A stretch of 64,000 nucleotides of DNA from Leptogranulimonas caecicola (GCF_023168405.1 NZ_AP025285.1:742001-806000); one strand, 5' to 3'. Numbered from the stretch's first letter, positions 55,833 through 64,000 are shown. Numbers and translations: made by a program. Notes: a model not told the origin generated them from the letters alone.

Positions 55833-56015
55833 CTATCTAAGTAAATCAGTTTGGTCTGAGTGGAAGGTATCTGGGATTCTGTCATTCTTTACAATTTCAG
55901 TCACAAAATCCGAAATAAGTGCTTCGAGGGTAGTTCCAGCCTTTATGGCAATGGCCTCAGTTTTATCACGAACCTGCTCATCAACTACTTCCGAAACAAC
56001 TACAGTAGCCTCGAT
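55833..56015 (-). pseudogene. RelB/DinJ-like antitoxin relic lacking a start codon
   Basis: The reverse-strand frame encodes IEATVVVSEVVDEQVRDKTE, then AIAIKAGTTLEALISDFVTEIVKND and a tail, about 60 residues, resembling RelB/DinJ antitoxins. A perfect AGGAGG lies three bases before ATC, where ATG is expected, and TAA lies in frame four codons further upstream. No toxin gene follows. Thus it looks like a decayed toxin-antitoxin unit. The remaining noncoding DNA in 55723-56230 shows nothing else that I can name. Confidence 0.6.
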
Positions 56016-56230
56016 GTACCTCCTCGTTTATGAAACGATAGCAAGATAAACAGACCTCGAGGGGAAGCAAAGCATAGTTCGACGCTTGAGTTACGAAAAC
56101 AATTAACTGACTTCTTCTGGTGCCCTCCCTGCTCAACAGGTAAGAAGGCTCAAATCTCATGGCTTTTCTTAAGAGAGGGGACGAGGTGGGTAAAATGGTG
56201 GGGAGAAAAGACTAGTCCCCAAGGAGTGCC

Positions 56231-56782
56231 ATGTCTGCAAAAGATTCTATGCTTGATGAGATTGTGCTGATGGGCGATCCTGTGCTCAAGAGCGAGACGG
56301 CGCCCATTGAGACCATCGATGACGAGATCAAAGAGCTGGCCAACCATATGCTTGACGTCATGTATGCGGCAGAAGGCTGCGGGTTGGCGGCGCCACAAAT
56401 TGGCAAGTCGGTGTCCATGGTGGTCATCGATTGCGATTGGGGCGATGGCACGGCCAAGAATCCCTACGTGCTTATCAACCCCCAAATCATCGAGGCCGAC
56501 GGCGAGCCTATGATGGGCTCGGAGGGGTGCCTGTCGTTCCCGGGCATCTCGGTGGATGTGGAGCGTCCCAGCCACGTGGTGGTCCATGCACAGAACCTCG
56601 ACGGCGATACCATGCGCTACGAGGCCGAGGGCTCGCTCATGGCCCGCTGCCTGCAGCACGAGATCGATCACCTGCACGGCGTCACCATGCTGGACCATCT
56701 GGGCCCCATGGCCCGCATGAAGGCAAAAGGCCAGGTAGAAGCTGCTATCAAAGAGGGCGTGCGCCCCGGCGAGACCGACTAG
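56231..56782 (+). CDS. def: Peptide deformylase
   Basis: The protein has 183 residues, with AAGGAG before the ATG. It removes the formyl group from new polypeptides. All three motifs are present: GCGLAAPQIG, EGCLSFPG (the Cys binds the metal) and HEIDHLHG (two His ligands and the catalytic Glu). fmt follows after nine bases, which puts addition and removal of the formyl group in one operon. It marks the return to core genes after the island. Confidence 0.97.
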   Translation: MSAKDSMLDEIVLMGDPVLKSETAPIETIDDEIKELANHMLDVMYAAEGCGLAAPQIGKSVSMVVIDCDWGDGTAKNPYVLINPQIIEADGEPMMGSEGCLSFPGISVDVERPSHVVVHAQNLDGDTMRYEAEGSLMARCLQHEIDHLHGVTMLDHLGPMARMKAKGQVEAAIKEGVRPGETD

Positions 56783-56791
56783 GAGATCCCC

Positions 56792-57709
56792 ATGCGCGTG
56801 CTTTTCATGGGTACTCCCAATTTTGCGGTGCCCTCGCTAGAGGCCTTGGACAAAAACTTCAAAGTGGTCGCGGCGGTCACTCGACCCGATGCCGTGCGAG
56901 GCCGCGGTAAAAAGCTGGTGCCTTCTCCTGTCAAAGTGGCAGCTCAGGAGCGCAACATTCCGGTGATCGAGGCTTCGCGCATCACGCCGGAGGTGCTCCA
57001 GCAGCTCAAAGATCTCGCCCCCGACGTCATTTGTGTGGCCGCCTACGGCGCGCTTCTGCCCGACAGTGTTATGGAGATCGCCCCCACAGTGAACGTCCAT
57101 GGGTCGCTGCTGCCTCGCTGGCGAGGCGCCGCTCCCATCCAGCGAGCCATTCTGGCAGGCGACGAGCGCGCGGGCGTCTCCATCATGCAGGTGGTCCATG
57201 AGCTGGATGCTGGAGACTACAGCCTTACCGGTTCAGTGGAAATTGCCGATAAACCCGCCCCCATCCTTATGGACGAGCTGGCACAGTTGGGCGCAGACCT
57301 GCTGGTGGATGCCCTTAACGCCATGGAAGCCGGAACACTTGAGTGGCAGGCTCAGGATGAGTCGTTGGTGACCTACGCCCAAAAGATCGCCAAGCAGGAG
57401 ATGGCGCTGGACCCAGCGCTCACTGCCGCAGACAATGCGCGCAAGGTGCAGGCATCCATGGATGCGGCGCCTTCTCGCGCGGTGGTGGCCGGCAAAGCCT
57501 TGCGGGTCATGAGGGCACGGGTTTCTCGGCAGCCAGAGGCTGTGGAGCCTGGCCGCGTAGCTCTGGTGCATAAAGCACTGCTCTTGGGTTGCAGTGATGG
57601 GGCGCTGGAGCTCCTTGAGGTGAAGCCCGACGGCAAGCGCGAGATGGACGCGGCTGCCTGGGCGCGTGGCTTGCATGATGTGAAGAATGCTACCTGGGAG
57701 AAGATCTAG
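56792..57709 (+). CDS. fmt: Methionyl-tRNA formyltransferase
   Basis: The protein has 305 residues, with AGGAGA upstream. It formylates initiator Met-tRNA with 10-formyl-tetrahydrofolate. The catalytic region VNVHGSLLPRWRGAAPIQRAI (Asn and His) and the catalytic Asp in HELDAGDY are present. The C-terminal tRNA-binding OB-fold follows from about 205. A full copy of the dispersed motif lies in the OB-fold at 57519 and encodes RVSRQP. rsmB starts three bases after the stop. Confidence 0.97.
   Translation: MRVLFMGTPNFAVPSLEALDKNFKVVAAVTRPDAVRGRGKKLVPSPVKVAAQERNIPVIEASRITPEVLQQLKDLAPDVICVAAYGALLPDSVMEIAPTVNVHGSLLPRWRGAAPIQRAILAGDERAGVSIMQVVHELDAGDYSLTGSVEIADKPAPILMDELAQLGADLLVDALNAMEAGTLEWQAQDESLVTYAQKIAKQEMALDPALTAADNARKVQASMDAAPSRAVVAGKALRVMRARVSRQPEAVEPGRVALVHKALLLGCSDGALELLEVKPDGKREMDAAAWARGLHDVKNATWEKI
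57519..57533 (+). repeat. Dispersed motif, full match, inside fmt
   Basis: GGGTTTCTCGGCAGC lies in an apparently poorly conserved surface stretch of the OB-fold. Confidence 0.85.
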
Positions 57710-57712
57710 CCT

Positions 57713-59149
57713 ATGGCCTCCTGCGCTCCTGCGAGAAAAGTGGCGTTGACGGTGGTGTCCAGGGCGAGGCGACGGGATGCCTACGCTCGCGAGCTGCTGC
57801 GCGTGGCGCCGGAGATGACTCGGCTTTCGCTTAAGTCGCGGGGGCTTGCGTCTCGGTTGGTGCTGGGCACCTGCGCCTGCGTGGGGCAGCTGGACGATGT
57901 GCTGGACCGTTATGTGGCAAAGCCCAAGGGGCTGCAGCCTCGGGTGCGGGATGCGTTGCGGCTGGCCTGCTTTGAGCTGCTGCATCTGGATACTGCCACG
58001 CAGGTGGCGGTGTCTCAGGGCGTGGAGCTGGTGCGCGACGTGGCGCCTCGGGCAGCGGGGCTGGCCAATGCGGTGCTTCGCCGTGTGGCGGCAGAGGAGC
58101 GGCCGCGGGTGCGCGCCGCGAAGGACGCAGTGGAAGCCTGCGTGGCCAATGGGGAAGTCATAAGCGACGAGCTGTTGGCGGCGGCTTCGGGCATGCCGGA
58201 GTGGCTGGCCGCCACCATCAAGGCGTCTTGGGGAGACGTGAGAGCGGCTCAGGTGGCCTTGTCCCAGTTGGAGCCTGCTCCGGTGTGGGTGGCCACCAAC
58301 ACGGGAGTCACTACGCCTGAGGCAGCCTTCGCCAAGCTCCAAGAGGCGCAAACGGCGCCGGTGCCCATTGCGCTGCCAGGATCGTTCTTGCTGGAGAAGC
58401 CCGCGGCGCTCAATGGCAGCGGGCTTATTGGCAGCGTGAATGTGGTGGTGAGCGATCTGGGCTCGCAAATGGTGAGCCGCATTGGCGCTCCGCAGCCGGG
58501 GTCCAGCCTGCTTGAGGTGGGCCAAGGCCGCGCCACCAAAACGCTGCTGTTGGAAAATGCGGCGGCTTCGCTGGGCGGCGCTGCCTCTATCGTGGCGGTA
58601 GATGTATCAGAGTCTAAAGTGCGTCTGGCTACCGAGCGTGTGAGCCACGGCTGGGAAGCATCGGTGCTCTCGCTTGCCTACGACGCCACTAAACTGGCAG
58701 ACTATGCGTTGCCTCCGGAGCTAGATCGCACTTTTGATACGGTGTTTTGCGATGTGCCTTGCTCGGGCACGGGCACCATGCGCAGGCATCCAGAGATACC
58801 CTGGACGCTCAAGCAAGAAAACTTGGGACCAACAGGGCTGCCTCAACTCCAATGGTCCATCCTCTGTGCAGCTGCCCATCGCGTGAAGGCAGGAGGCACG
58901 CTCATCTACGCCACCTGCTCCATCTGCACTCAGGAAGACCAGGCGGTGCTGGACGCCTTTTTGAATACGCCGCTCGGCAGCCAGTTCGAGGTGGCCAATG
59001 TGTGCGATGCTCCCGGTGTGGCAGGGGCGCCCGAGCCCTTCCAAGAGCTGGTGGCCTCCCACACCACCCCTGAGGGTTACTTCTGCAGCATGCCGGCGCT
59101 TTTGGGGCCAGACGGCCACTTTGCCGCCAGGCTCATTCGGCGCTCCTAG
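57713..59149 (+). CDS. rsmB: 16S rRNA m5C methyltransferase RsmB (Sun/NOL1 family)
   Basis: The protein has 478 residues. Residues about 1-140 are a NusB-like RNA-binding domain; the rest is a SAM-dependent methyltransferase. The two catalytic cysteines are in DVPCSGTGTMRRHPE and ATCSICTQEDQ. The SAM-binding motif I reads LLEVGQGRATKT, where the usual core is D-x-x-A-x-P-G-G-K; the substitution of Gly-Gln-Gly-Arg is within what is seen but somewhat unusual. It methylates C967-type positions of 16S rRNA. It completes def-fmt-rsmB. Confidence 0.94.
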   Translation: MASCAPARKVALTVVSRARRRDAYARELLRVAPEMTRLSLKSRGLASRLVLGTCACVGQLDDVLDRYVAKPKGLQPRVRDALRLACFELLHLDTATQVAVSQGVELVRDVAPRAAGLANAVLRRVAAEERPRVRAAKDAVEACVANGEVISDELLAAASGMPEWLAATIKASWGDVRAAQVALSQLEPAPVWVATNTGVTTPEAAFAKLQEAQTAPVPIALPGSFLLEKPAALNGSGLIGSVNVVVSDLGSQMVSRIGAPQPGSSLLEVGQGRATKTLLLENAAASLGGAASIVAVDVSESKVRLATERVSHGWEASVLSLAYDATKLADYALPPELDRTFDTVFCDVPCSGTGTMRRHPEIPWTLKQENLGPTGLPQLQWSILCAAAHRVKAGGTLIYATCSICTQEDQAVLDAFLNTPLGSQFEVANVCDAPGVAGAPEPFQELVASHTTPEGYFCSMPALLGPDGHFAARLIRRS

Positions 59150-59189
59150 GCGCTTGCGAGTACGGGTGTTTGCGGATCCATAAATAGGC

Positions 59190-59243
59190 GCCGCTGCTAA
59201 GAACCGCTTCCTACGTGAGAGGGAGGCGCTTCTTAACAGCGGC
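59190..59243. terminator. Large hairpin between rsmB and the convergent fmdB-like gene
   Basis: GCCGCTG...TAAGAA pairs with TTCTTA...CAGCGGC, and partly paired GC-rich segments lie inside. It probably terminates both genes, though no T-tract is present. Confidence 0.6.
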
Positions 59244-59289
59244 AGGCACGGCGCAGCGTGTGGGAAGCCAGGTTGGCTGGCGCAGCGGG

Positions 59290-59535
59290 TTAGCTGGCGC
59301 AGTGGGAGCAGTCGCCGCCGGAGCAGCTGTCGCAATGGCTGGCGCTCTTGGTAGAGGAGTCTCGCTGGTCGGTGTTGTAAAAGCCGCTGCCGGTAAAGGC
59401 GATGGCGCTGGGCTCGAAGACGTGCTCGCACACCTCGCCGTCGGCAGGGCACAGGATCTCCGGCTTTTCTCCCATAGGGTGCTCTACCTCGAAGATGAGG
59501 CCGCATTTGGGGCAGCGGTAGTCGTAACGTGCCAT
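59290..59535 (-). CDS. FmdB-type zinc-ribbon protein
   Basis: The ATG at 59535 follows GAAAGGAC; 81 residues. It starts ARYDYRCPKCG, and a second Cys pair (LCPADGEVCEHVF) completes a four-Cys zinc ribbon, the FmdB family pattern. FTGSGFYNTD is the conserved C-terminal part. The tail SHCDSCSGGDCSHCAS adds more cysteines. FmdB was proposed as a regulator near formamidase genes; here the role is unknown. Confidence 0.88.
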   Translation of the reverse strand: MARYDYRCPKCGLIFEVEHPMGEKPEILCPADGEVCEHVFEPSAIAFTGSGFYNTDQRDSSTKSASHCDSCSGGDCSHCAS

Positions 59536-59626
59536 ACCAGTCCTTTCATAAAAGTTCTTAAACCCTCTCAAGATACCCCTTTGAGCTACAGTTCTTAAGA
59601 GACGAATGCGCAAGAGAGGGAGTTCT

Positions 59627-60292
59627 ATGGACATTCAAGGAATGATATTTGACATGGACGGCACCTTGTTGGACTCCATGGGCATGTGGCGCACCATCTT
59701 TCCTGACTATTTCTCTCGCTATGTCTCCCCAGAGCAGGCAGAGGCCCATATGGCAGAGGCTGAGACCATGAACATGGACACCTCCCTGGCACTCTTTGTA
59801 AAGACCTACTCTGTTCCCGCCACGGTGCAAGAGCTCAAGCGTGGGCTCATCGCCCGAGCTAAAGAAGGCTATGCCGCTCAGAAGCTCTTGCCGGGCGCCA
59901 AAGACTTCTTGGATCAGGTGGCTTCCGCGCACATCCCCATGGCCATCGCATCATGCACAGAGCTTGAGCTGCTGGACTATGCTCTGGACTGCTTTGGGCT
60001 CACCGGTTACTTTGATGCGGTTTTCTCGGCATCTATGGGCTACCCCTCCAAGAGCTCGCCCGACATCTATCTGGCCGCCGCAGAGGCCCTAGGCACAGAT
60101 CCCGGCGTCACGCTGGTGGCAGAGGATGCCCTGGTGGCTGCCGCCTCTGCCAAGGGCGCGGGCTTCGAGACGCTAGGGCTCCACTGGCCGTCCAGCCGCT
60201 TTAGCCCCCAGGACATGGGCGAGGTCTGCGACGTGGTGCTCACCTGCGGCTGGCCGGGAGTCACTTTCGACGCCCTGCGCTCCCTCTCATGA
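59627..60292 (+). CDS. HAD-superfamily phosphatase (beta-phosphoglucomutase-like)
   Basis: The ATG at 59627 has GAGGGAG six bases upstream; 221 residues. Motif I FDMDGTLLDS holds the two catalytic aspartates. A helical cap domain, motif II ASCT, Lys in GYPSKSSPD and the acidic motif IV LVAEDALVAA follow; the order fits subfamily I HAD phosphatases or beta-phosphoglucomutases. The substrate is unknown. Its last four bases overlap the thiamin pyrophosphokinase gene. The dispersed motif core lies at 60022 and encodes VFSAS. Confidence 0.9.
   Translation: MDIQGMIFDMDGTLLDSMGMWRTIFPDYFSRYVSPEQAEAHMAEAETMNMDTSLALFVKTYSVPATVQELKRGLIARAKEGYAAQKLLPGAKDFLDQVASAHIPMAIASCTELELLDYALDCFGLTGYFDAVFSASMGYPSKSSPDIYLAAAEALGTDPGVTLVAEDALVAAASAKGAGFETLGLHWPSSRFSPQDMGEVCDVVLTCGWPGVTFDALRSLS
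60022..60031 (+). repeat. Dispersed motif core inside the HAD gene
   Basis: TTTCTCGGCA, in the form GGTTTTCTCGGCATCT, is read in a different codon frame from the copies in fmt and at 30406. Confidence 0.75.
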
Positions 60293-60978
60293 GCGCTGCG
60301 CCCGTTAAGCATGAAGCCCTCGTTGTCCTGGTAGCGGGCTCGCCGGAGCCCACGGATTTGGCGCATGTGGCCCAGCTTTGCAGCCAGGCTCGCTACGTCA
60401 TCGCTGCCGATAAAGGCTACTCCTGGTGTCGTCGCGCACAGGTGGTGCCCCAGCTTTATGTGGGGGATAGCGACTCGGTGGAGCCAGAAGATCTGGCTGC
60501 CTTGGAATCCAGCGGAGTAGCCCGGGTGGACCTCTCCTGGCACAAGGACATGACAGACTTGGAAGTGGCCTTTGAGCAAGGGGAGGCCTGGGCTGTCCAG
60601 AAGGGCGCGTCCCCGCATTTTGTAGTGCTCTGCGCGTTGGGTGGCCGGCTGGACCATGAATTGGCGGTCTTGGGAACCTGTAGGCGTTATAGCCGCTGGG
60701 CTATCGATCTTATAGGAGCCACCCAAAAGGTGCAGCTTGTCGCGCCGGGGGCTCGCGAAGAAGTGAGGGTGGGGGAGCCGGGAGAGGTGCTCTCTGTGGT
60801 GCCTCTTGCAGACAACACCTCCATCTCTGAGGAGGGCTTCGAGTGGCTGCTGGACCACCACGTCATGGATGCCCTGAGCGATCGGGGGATTTCCAATATC
60901 GTGCGAGCTTCTGCAGGTGCCGTGGTGAGGTGCCACGGAGGCTGCGCGGCCGTCATTCAAAGCCTGCGGGAGCGCTAA
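60289..60978 (+). CDS. thiN: Thiamin pyrophosphokinase
   Basis: The protein has 229 residues. It converts thiamin to thiamin pyrophosphate with ATP. The motifs are AADKGYSWC, VGDSDSV, KDMTDLEVAFE (Asp residues for magnesium) and GGRLDHELAVL, and a C-terminal beta-domain holds the thiamin (NTSISEEGFEWLL). It overlaps the HAD gene by ATGA. No riboswitch is needed here because the gene is downstream in an operon. Confidence 0.94.
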   Translation: MSAAPVKHEALVVLVAGSPEPTDLAHVAQLCSQARYVIAADKGYSWCRRAQVVPQLYVGDSDSVEPEDLAALESSGVARVDLSWHKDMTDLEVAFEQGEAWAVQKGASPHFVVLCALGGRLDHELAVLGTCRRYSRWAIDLIGATQKVQLVAPGAREEVRVGEPGEVLSVVPLADNTSISEEGFEWLLDHHVMDALSDRGISNIVRASAGAVVRCHGGCAAVIQSLRER

Positions 60979-61133
60979 ACTAAAAGTTCATGGCCATTTG
61001 GGGCTGTCGGCTTGTGTGGGCTGGGCAAGCACGGGTGCGCATAGGGGGATGCCTTCCTTTTTTTGTCGGGCACGGCTGTTGCTGCATCTCTGGCCATAGA
61101 TAGACAACCATCGACGGGCAAGGAGGCCGCCCT

Positions 61134-61505
61134 ATGGATACGCAAAAGACACCCCAGGAGCTCTTTGGCCTGAGGCTCGCCCACGTGGGCATCAATGCTG
61201 CCGATGAGGTGGAAGCAGCCGCGATCGCCCAGCTCTTCTCCTGCCTCATGGGCCTGGAGACCCGTGAGACGCCGGTGTCGCTCTTTAGCGACACCATGGT
61301 GGAGATCATGAAGCAGCCGGGCCGCGGCGAGCGCGGCCACATCGGCTTTCATGTGGACGATATTCCCGCGGCAGAAAAGTGGTTTGCTGCCCGCGGCTTT
61401 GCCATCGACGAATCCAGCCGCCGCCTTCTGCCTTCAGGCGAGACCCAGCTGGTCTACTTTGAGCAGCCTATCGGCGGCTTTGCCATCCATCTCACCTGTG
61501 ACTAG
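61134..61505 (+). CDS. VOC-fold protein resembling the domain fused to KDPG aldolases
   Basis: The protein has 123 residues, with AAGGAGG upstream. Two short beta-alpha-beta modules are visible: LRLAHVGINAADEVEAAAIAQLF and GHIGFHVDDIPAAEKWFAARGF, ending EQPIGGFAIHLTCD. The pattern closely resembles the C-terminal VOC domain of bifunctional KDPG/KHG aldolases in clostridia, but here it stands alone with no aldolase beside it. Function unknown. Confidence 0.75.
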   Translation: MDTQKTPQELFGLRLAHVGINAADEVEAAAIAQLFSCLMGLETRETPVSLFSDTMVEIMKQPGRGERGHIGFHVDDIPAAEKWFAARGFAIDESSRRLLPSGETQLVYFEQPIGGFAIHLTCD

Positions 61506-61520
61506 CAAGGGCTTGCGGCC

Positions 61521-61536
61521 GGGCTTCTCGGCAGCC
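61521..61536 (+). repeat. Dispersed motif variant
   Basis: GGGCTTCTCGGCAGCC differs from the consensus by one base. It lies between the VOC gene and the ABC-F gene. Confidence 0.7.
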
Positions 61537-61584
61537 CTAAGGCCTTCCTGCTCGGGTACTTACTATAGAAAGTGATTTAGCTCC

Positions 61585-63648
61585 GTGATCCTTCTCATCG
61601 ACAAAGTGGCCAAGTCCTTTGGCCCTCAGGCGCTCTACTCCAACGCAACCATGCAGCTCAACGCAGGCGAGTCCTGGGCTCTGGTGGGCCCTAACGGCGC
61701 CGGCAAGACCACGCTGCTAAAAATTGTGATGGGCTTGGAAACGCCGGACGAGGGAACCGTCGCCTTTGCCAAGGGCGCCACGGTGGGCTATCTGGAGCAG
61801 GAGACCCAACTGGCCGGCAAGGACACGGCCCTTGAAGAAGTGATGTCTTCTGCCACAGAAATCCAGCACTTGGGCGAGCGCATCTCAGAGCTGGAGCTTG
61901 CCATGGCTTCCGAGAAGGACTCCGTTCGCCTCCAGCAAGCCATGGACGAGTATGGGCGCGCCCGCGACCGCTTCGAGGCGGCCGGCGGCTATGAGCTGGA
62001 GAGCCGGGCCAGGCAGATCTTGTGTGGCCTGGGCTTTCCGGTGGAAGACCTGGACAAGCCGGCGCTGGAGTTTTCTGGCGGCTGGCAGATGCGCATCTCG
62101 CTGGCCAAGCTTTTGCTGCGCCACCCAGACGTGCTGCTGCTGGACGAGCCCACCAACCACCTGGACCTGGAAAGCGTCCAGTGGTTCGAGTCGTTCTTGT
62201 CTTCCTACGACGGCGTGGTGCTCATCGTCTCCCACGACCGCGCCTTCATGGATGCCTGCGTGGACCACGTGGCGGCTCTGGAGAACCGCCAGCTGCGCAC
62301 CTATACGGGCAACTACTCCGACTACCTGCGCCAGCGCGAGGCCAACCTGGAGCAGCTGCGCGCCAAGCGTGCGGCTCAGGAGCGCGAGATCAACCACATG
62401 CAGGTCTTTGTGGACAAGTTTCGCTACAAGCCCACCAAGGCCAAGGCGGCCCAGGAGCGCATGGCGCGCATCGAGGCCATCAAGCGCGAGCTGGTGGTGC
62501 TTCCAGAGCAGTCCAAGAAGGTGCACTTCAGATTCCCTGAGCCTCCGCGCACTGGCGACATGGTGGTCAAGGTGGACCACGTGCGCAAGGCCTTCGACGA
62601 CAACGTGGTCTACGAGGATGCAGACCTCACCCTCTACCGGGGCGACCATGTGGCCCTGGTAGGTCCCAACGGCGCAGGCAAGTCCACCCTCATGAAGCTC
62701 ATCTGCGGCCATCTGGCGCCCGACGCCGGCTCCATCGAGCTAGGCAAAAACGTGGAGCTTGCCTACTATGCCCAGCACCAGCTGGAGGAGCTCAACCCTG
62801 CAAACACCGTGCTGCAAGAGATCGACGGCGTGGCTCCCAGCTGGACCACCTCCCAAGAGCGCCAGCTTTTGGGCGCCTTCCTGTTCCACGGCGACGATGT
62901 GGAGAAGCGCGTCTCCATGCTCTCCGGTGGCGAGCGCGCCCGTTTGGCCTTGGCCAAGATGATCGTGTCGCCAGACCCGCTGCTCTGCCTGGACGAGCCC
63001 ACCAACCACTTGGACATCGACTCGGTGCAGGTATTAGAAGAAGCCCTGGTGGAGTTCGACGGCACCATTGTGCTCATCTCCCACGACGAGCATCTGGTGC
63101 GCGCCGTGGCCAACAAGATCGTGGATGTGCGCGACGGCCAAGTGACCGTCTACGACGGCGACTACGACTACTTTATGTTCAAGCGCGCCGAGCTGGAGGC
63201 GCGCCGGGCTGAGGAGGCTGCCGCTGGGGACACGAGCATTGCCGCGGGCTCTCGCAACGTGGTGGCCATTGGCGCCAAGGCTCCTAAAGCTGCAGGTGGC
63301 CAGGGCGAGTCCTTCTCGGCAGCCGAGAAGGACGCGGCCAAGCCCGCTGGACGCAATGTGAAGACCAAAGAGCAGCGCCGGGCCGAGGCCGAGGCCAGAA
63401 ACGCCCGCAACAAGAAGCTGGCAGGCACCAAGAAGCGCCTGTCCCAGGTGGAAAAGGCGCTGGCGAGCTCCCAAGCCCGTTACGACGAGCTTATGGCGCT
63501 CATGGCCTCAGAAGAGCTCTACAACAATGCAGAGAAGTTCGACGAGGCCATGAAGGAGTATTCGGCCCTCAAGAAGAAGCTTCCGGCGTTAGAAGAGGAG
63601 TGGCTGGAGCTCTCCGCCCAACTGGAGGAGGCGCAGCAGGATGATTAG
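61585..63648 (+). CDS. ABC-F family ATPase (ribosome-associated type)
   Basis: The start is the GTG at 61585; 687 residues. Two ABC domains are joined by a charged helical linker (about 235-305), with no membrane segments. Both have Walker A (GPNGAGKTT and GPNGAGKST), signatures FSGGWQMR and LSGGERARL, and Walker [12 protein letters not shown] and [13 protein letters not shown]-terminal coiled coil (about 590-685) follows a Gly/Ala linker. ABC-F proteins act on the ribosome to rescue or regulate translation, and some give antibiotic resistance; which applies is not visible. A palindromic fusion of two motif arms lies at 63310-63332. Confidence 0.95.
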   Translation: MILLIDKVAKSFGPQALYSNATMQLNAGESWALVGPNGAGKTTLLKIVMGLETPDEGTVAFAKGATVGYLEQETQLAGKDTALEEVMSSATEIQHLGERISELELAMASEKDSVRLQQAMDEYGRARDRFEAAGGYELESRARQILCGLGFPVEDLDKPALEFSGGWQMRISLAKLLLRHPDVLLLDEPTNHLDLESVQWFESFLSSYDGVVLIVSHDRAFMDACVDHVAALENRQLRTYTGNYSDYLRQREANLEQLRAKRAAQEREINHMQVFVDKFRYKPTKAKAAQERMARIEAIKRELVVLPEQSKKVHFRFPEPPRTGDMVVKVDHVRKAFDDNVVYEDADLTLYRGDHVALVGPNGAGKSTLMKLICGHLAPDAGSIELGKNVELAYYAQHQLEELNPANTVLQEIDGVAPSWTTSQERQLLGAFLFHGDDVEKRVSMLSGGERARLALAKMIVSPDPLLCLDEPTNHLDIDSVQVLEEALVEFDGTIVLISHDEHLVRAVANKIVDVRDGQVTVYDGDYDYFMFKRAELEARRAEEAAAGDTSIAAGSRNVVAIGAKAPKAAGGQGESFSAAEKDAAKPAGRNVKTKEQRRAEAEARNARNKKLAGTKKRLSQVEKALASSQARYDELMALMASEELYNNAEKFDEAMKEYSALKKKLPALEEEWLELSAQLEEAQQDD

Positions 63649-63931
63649 GCGTCTTTTCTCGGCGCTTTTCAGAATGGCGGCCTATCTGGCCCGCATCGTA
63701 GCCATCCTTCTCTCTGGTTTGGTGGTCATCTTGTGCTTGGGCACTGCCACCAATCTAGGGGTGGTGGGGGTCATCATGACGCTCAACGGCATGGTGCCCT
63801 CGGCCATCTCGGGCATGCTGGTGATCCCCACGCCTTTGGGCGGCGCCTTTCGCGGCGACTTCGCGCTTTTGGCCATCGCCCTCTTTGTGGTGGATTGGGC
63901 CTGCCTGCGCATCGCCTCGGCGCTCAGGTAG
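63641..63931 (+). CDS. Small membrane protein
   Basis: The protein has 96 residues. Its ATG overlaps the ABC-F gene by eight bases. Two or three hydrophobic segments (about 12-35, 38-62 and 72-92) and a basic N-terminus are visible. I do not recognise the family. Coupling suggests co-expression with the ABC-F protein and with the gene that follows ten bases later. Confidence 0.7.
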   Translation: MIRRLFSALFRMAAYLARIVAILLSGLVVILCLGTATNLGVVGVIMTLNGMVPSAISGMLVIPTPLGGAFRGDFALLAIALFVVDWACLRIASALR

Positions 63932-63940
63932 GGAGGTGCC

Positions 63941-64000
63941 ATGGGATTGTTTAGTGTCTCTGACGTCCTTCAGGCTGCCATCACCGTGCTGGTGGTGATG
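63941..64000 (+). CDS. Start of a further gene, probably a membrane protein
   Basis: GGGAGG precedes an ATG at 63941; 20 codons are visible before the window ends (GLFSVSDVLQAAITVLVVM), becoming hydrophobic. No family can be named. Confidence 0.55.
   Translation, partial: MGLFSVSDVLQAAITVLVVM

Overview
The window reads as a chromosomal segment of a high-G+C anaerobic actinobacterium, most likely class Coriobacteriia (Olsenella/Atopobium-like). The evidence is the actinobacterial order uvrC-rapZ-whiA-gap-pgk-tpiA-gpmI-secG, the metK-priA...def-fmt-rsmB core cluster, FeoAB ferrous iron uptake, an Fe-S serine dehydratase, and GTG/TTG starts with strong Shine-Dalgarno sites. The genus is an inference.

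Layout. 1-2.1 kb: the end of an ATP-grasp ligase and a secreted NlpC/P60 hydrolase, then a noncoding stretch packed with TACTWAGTA palindromes. 2.4-13.2 kb: a FemAB-type aminoacyltransferase, uvrC, rapZ, whiA, lower glycolysis (gap, pgk, tpiA, gpmI) and secG. 13.5-21.9 kb: two paralogous oligopeptide-binding lipoproteins followed by oppBCDF. 22.1-24.6 kb: feoAB. 24.7-29.4 kb: tRNA-Leu, a PAS/GAF/PP2C phosphatase coupled to a CDF metal transporter, and an STAS-HATPase fusion, which look like partner-switching regulators. 29.6-29.9 kb: a reverse-strand tRNA-Gln/Glu/Glu cluster. 30-42 kb: two convergent lysylphosphatidylglycerol-synthase-like membrane proteins, serine dehydratase, gltX and a coupled pair of YhgE/Pip membrane proteins. 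42-46 kb: a SAM riboswitch, metK and priA.

46.1-56.2 kb is an accessory island lying between priA and def, which are normally close neighbours. It holds an aldo/keto reductase, an orphan HipB-like regulator, a yefM-yoeB toxin-antitoxin pair with TGTACA operators, a serine recombinase, a 1657-residue single-chain restriction-modification enzyme (Type ISP architecture), a hypothetical gene with a stop at codon 4, a frameshifted second copy of the restriction enzyme's C-terminus, a GIY-YIG/DUF4357 protein and a decayed RelB-like antitoxin. 56.2-64 kb returns to core genes: def, fmt, rsmB, a zinc-ribbon protein, a HAD phosphatase, thiamin pyrophosphokinase, a VOC protein, an ABC-F ATPase and small membrane proteins.

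The most unusual window-wide signal is a dispersed motif, GGGTTTCTCGGCAGC (core TTTCTCGGCA). It occurs 11 times exactly against roughly 0.1 expected, in intergenic regions, as inverted pairs that form terminator-like hairpins, and inside genes. That is how DNA uptake sequences are distributed in naturally competent bacteria.
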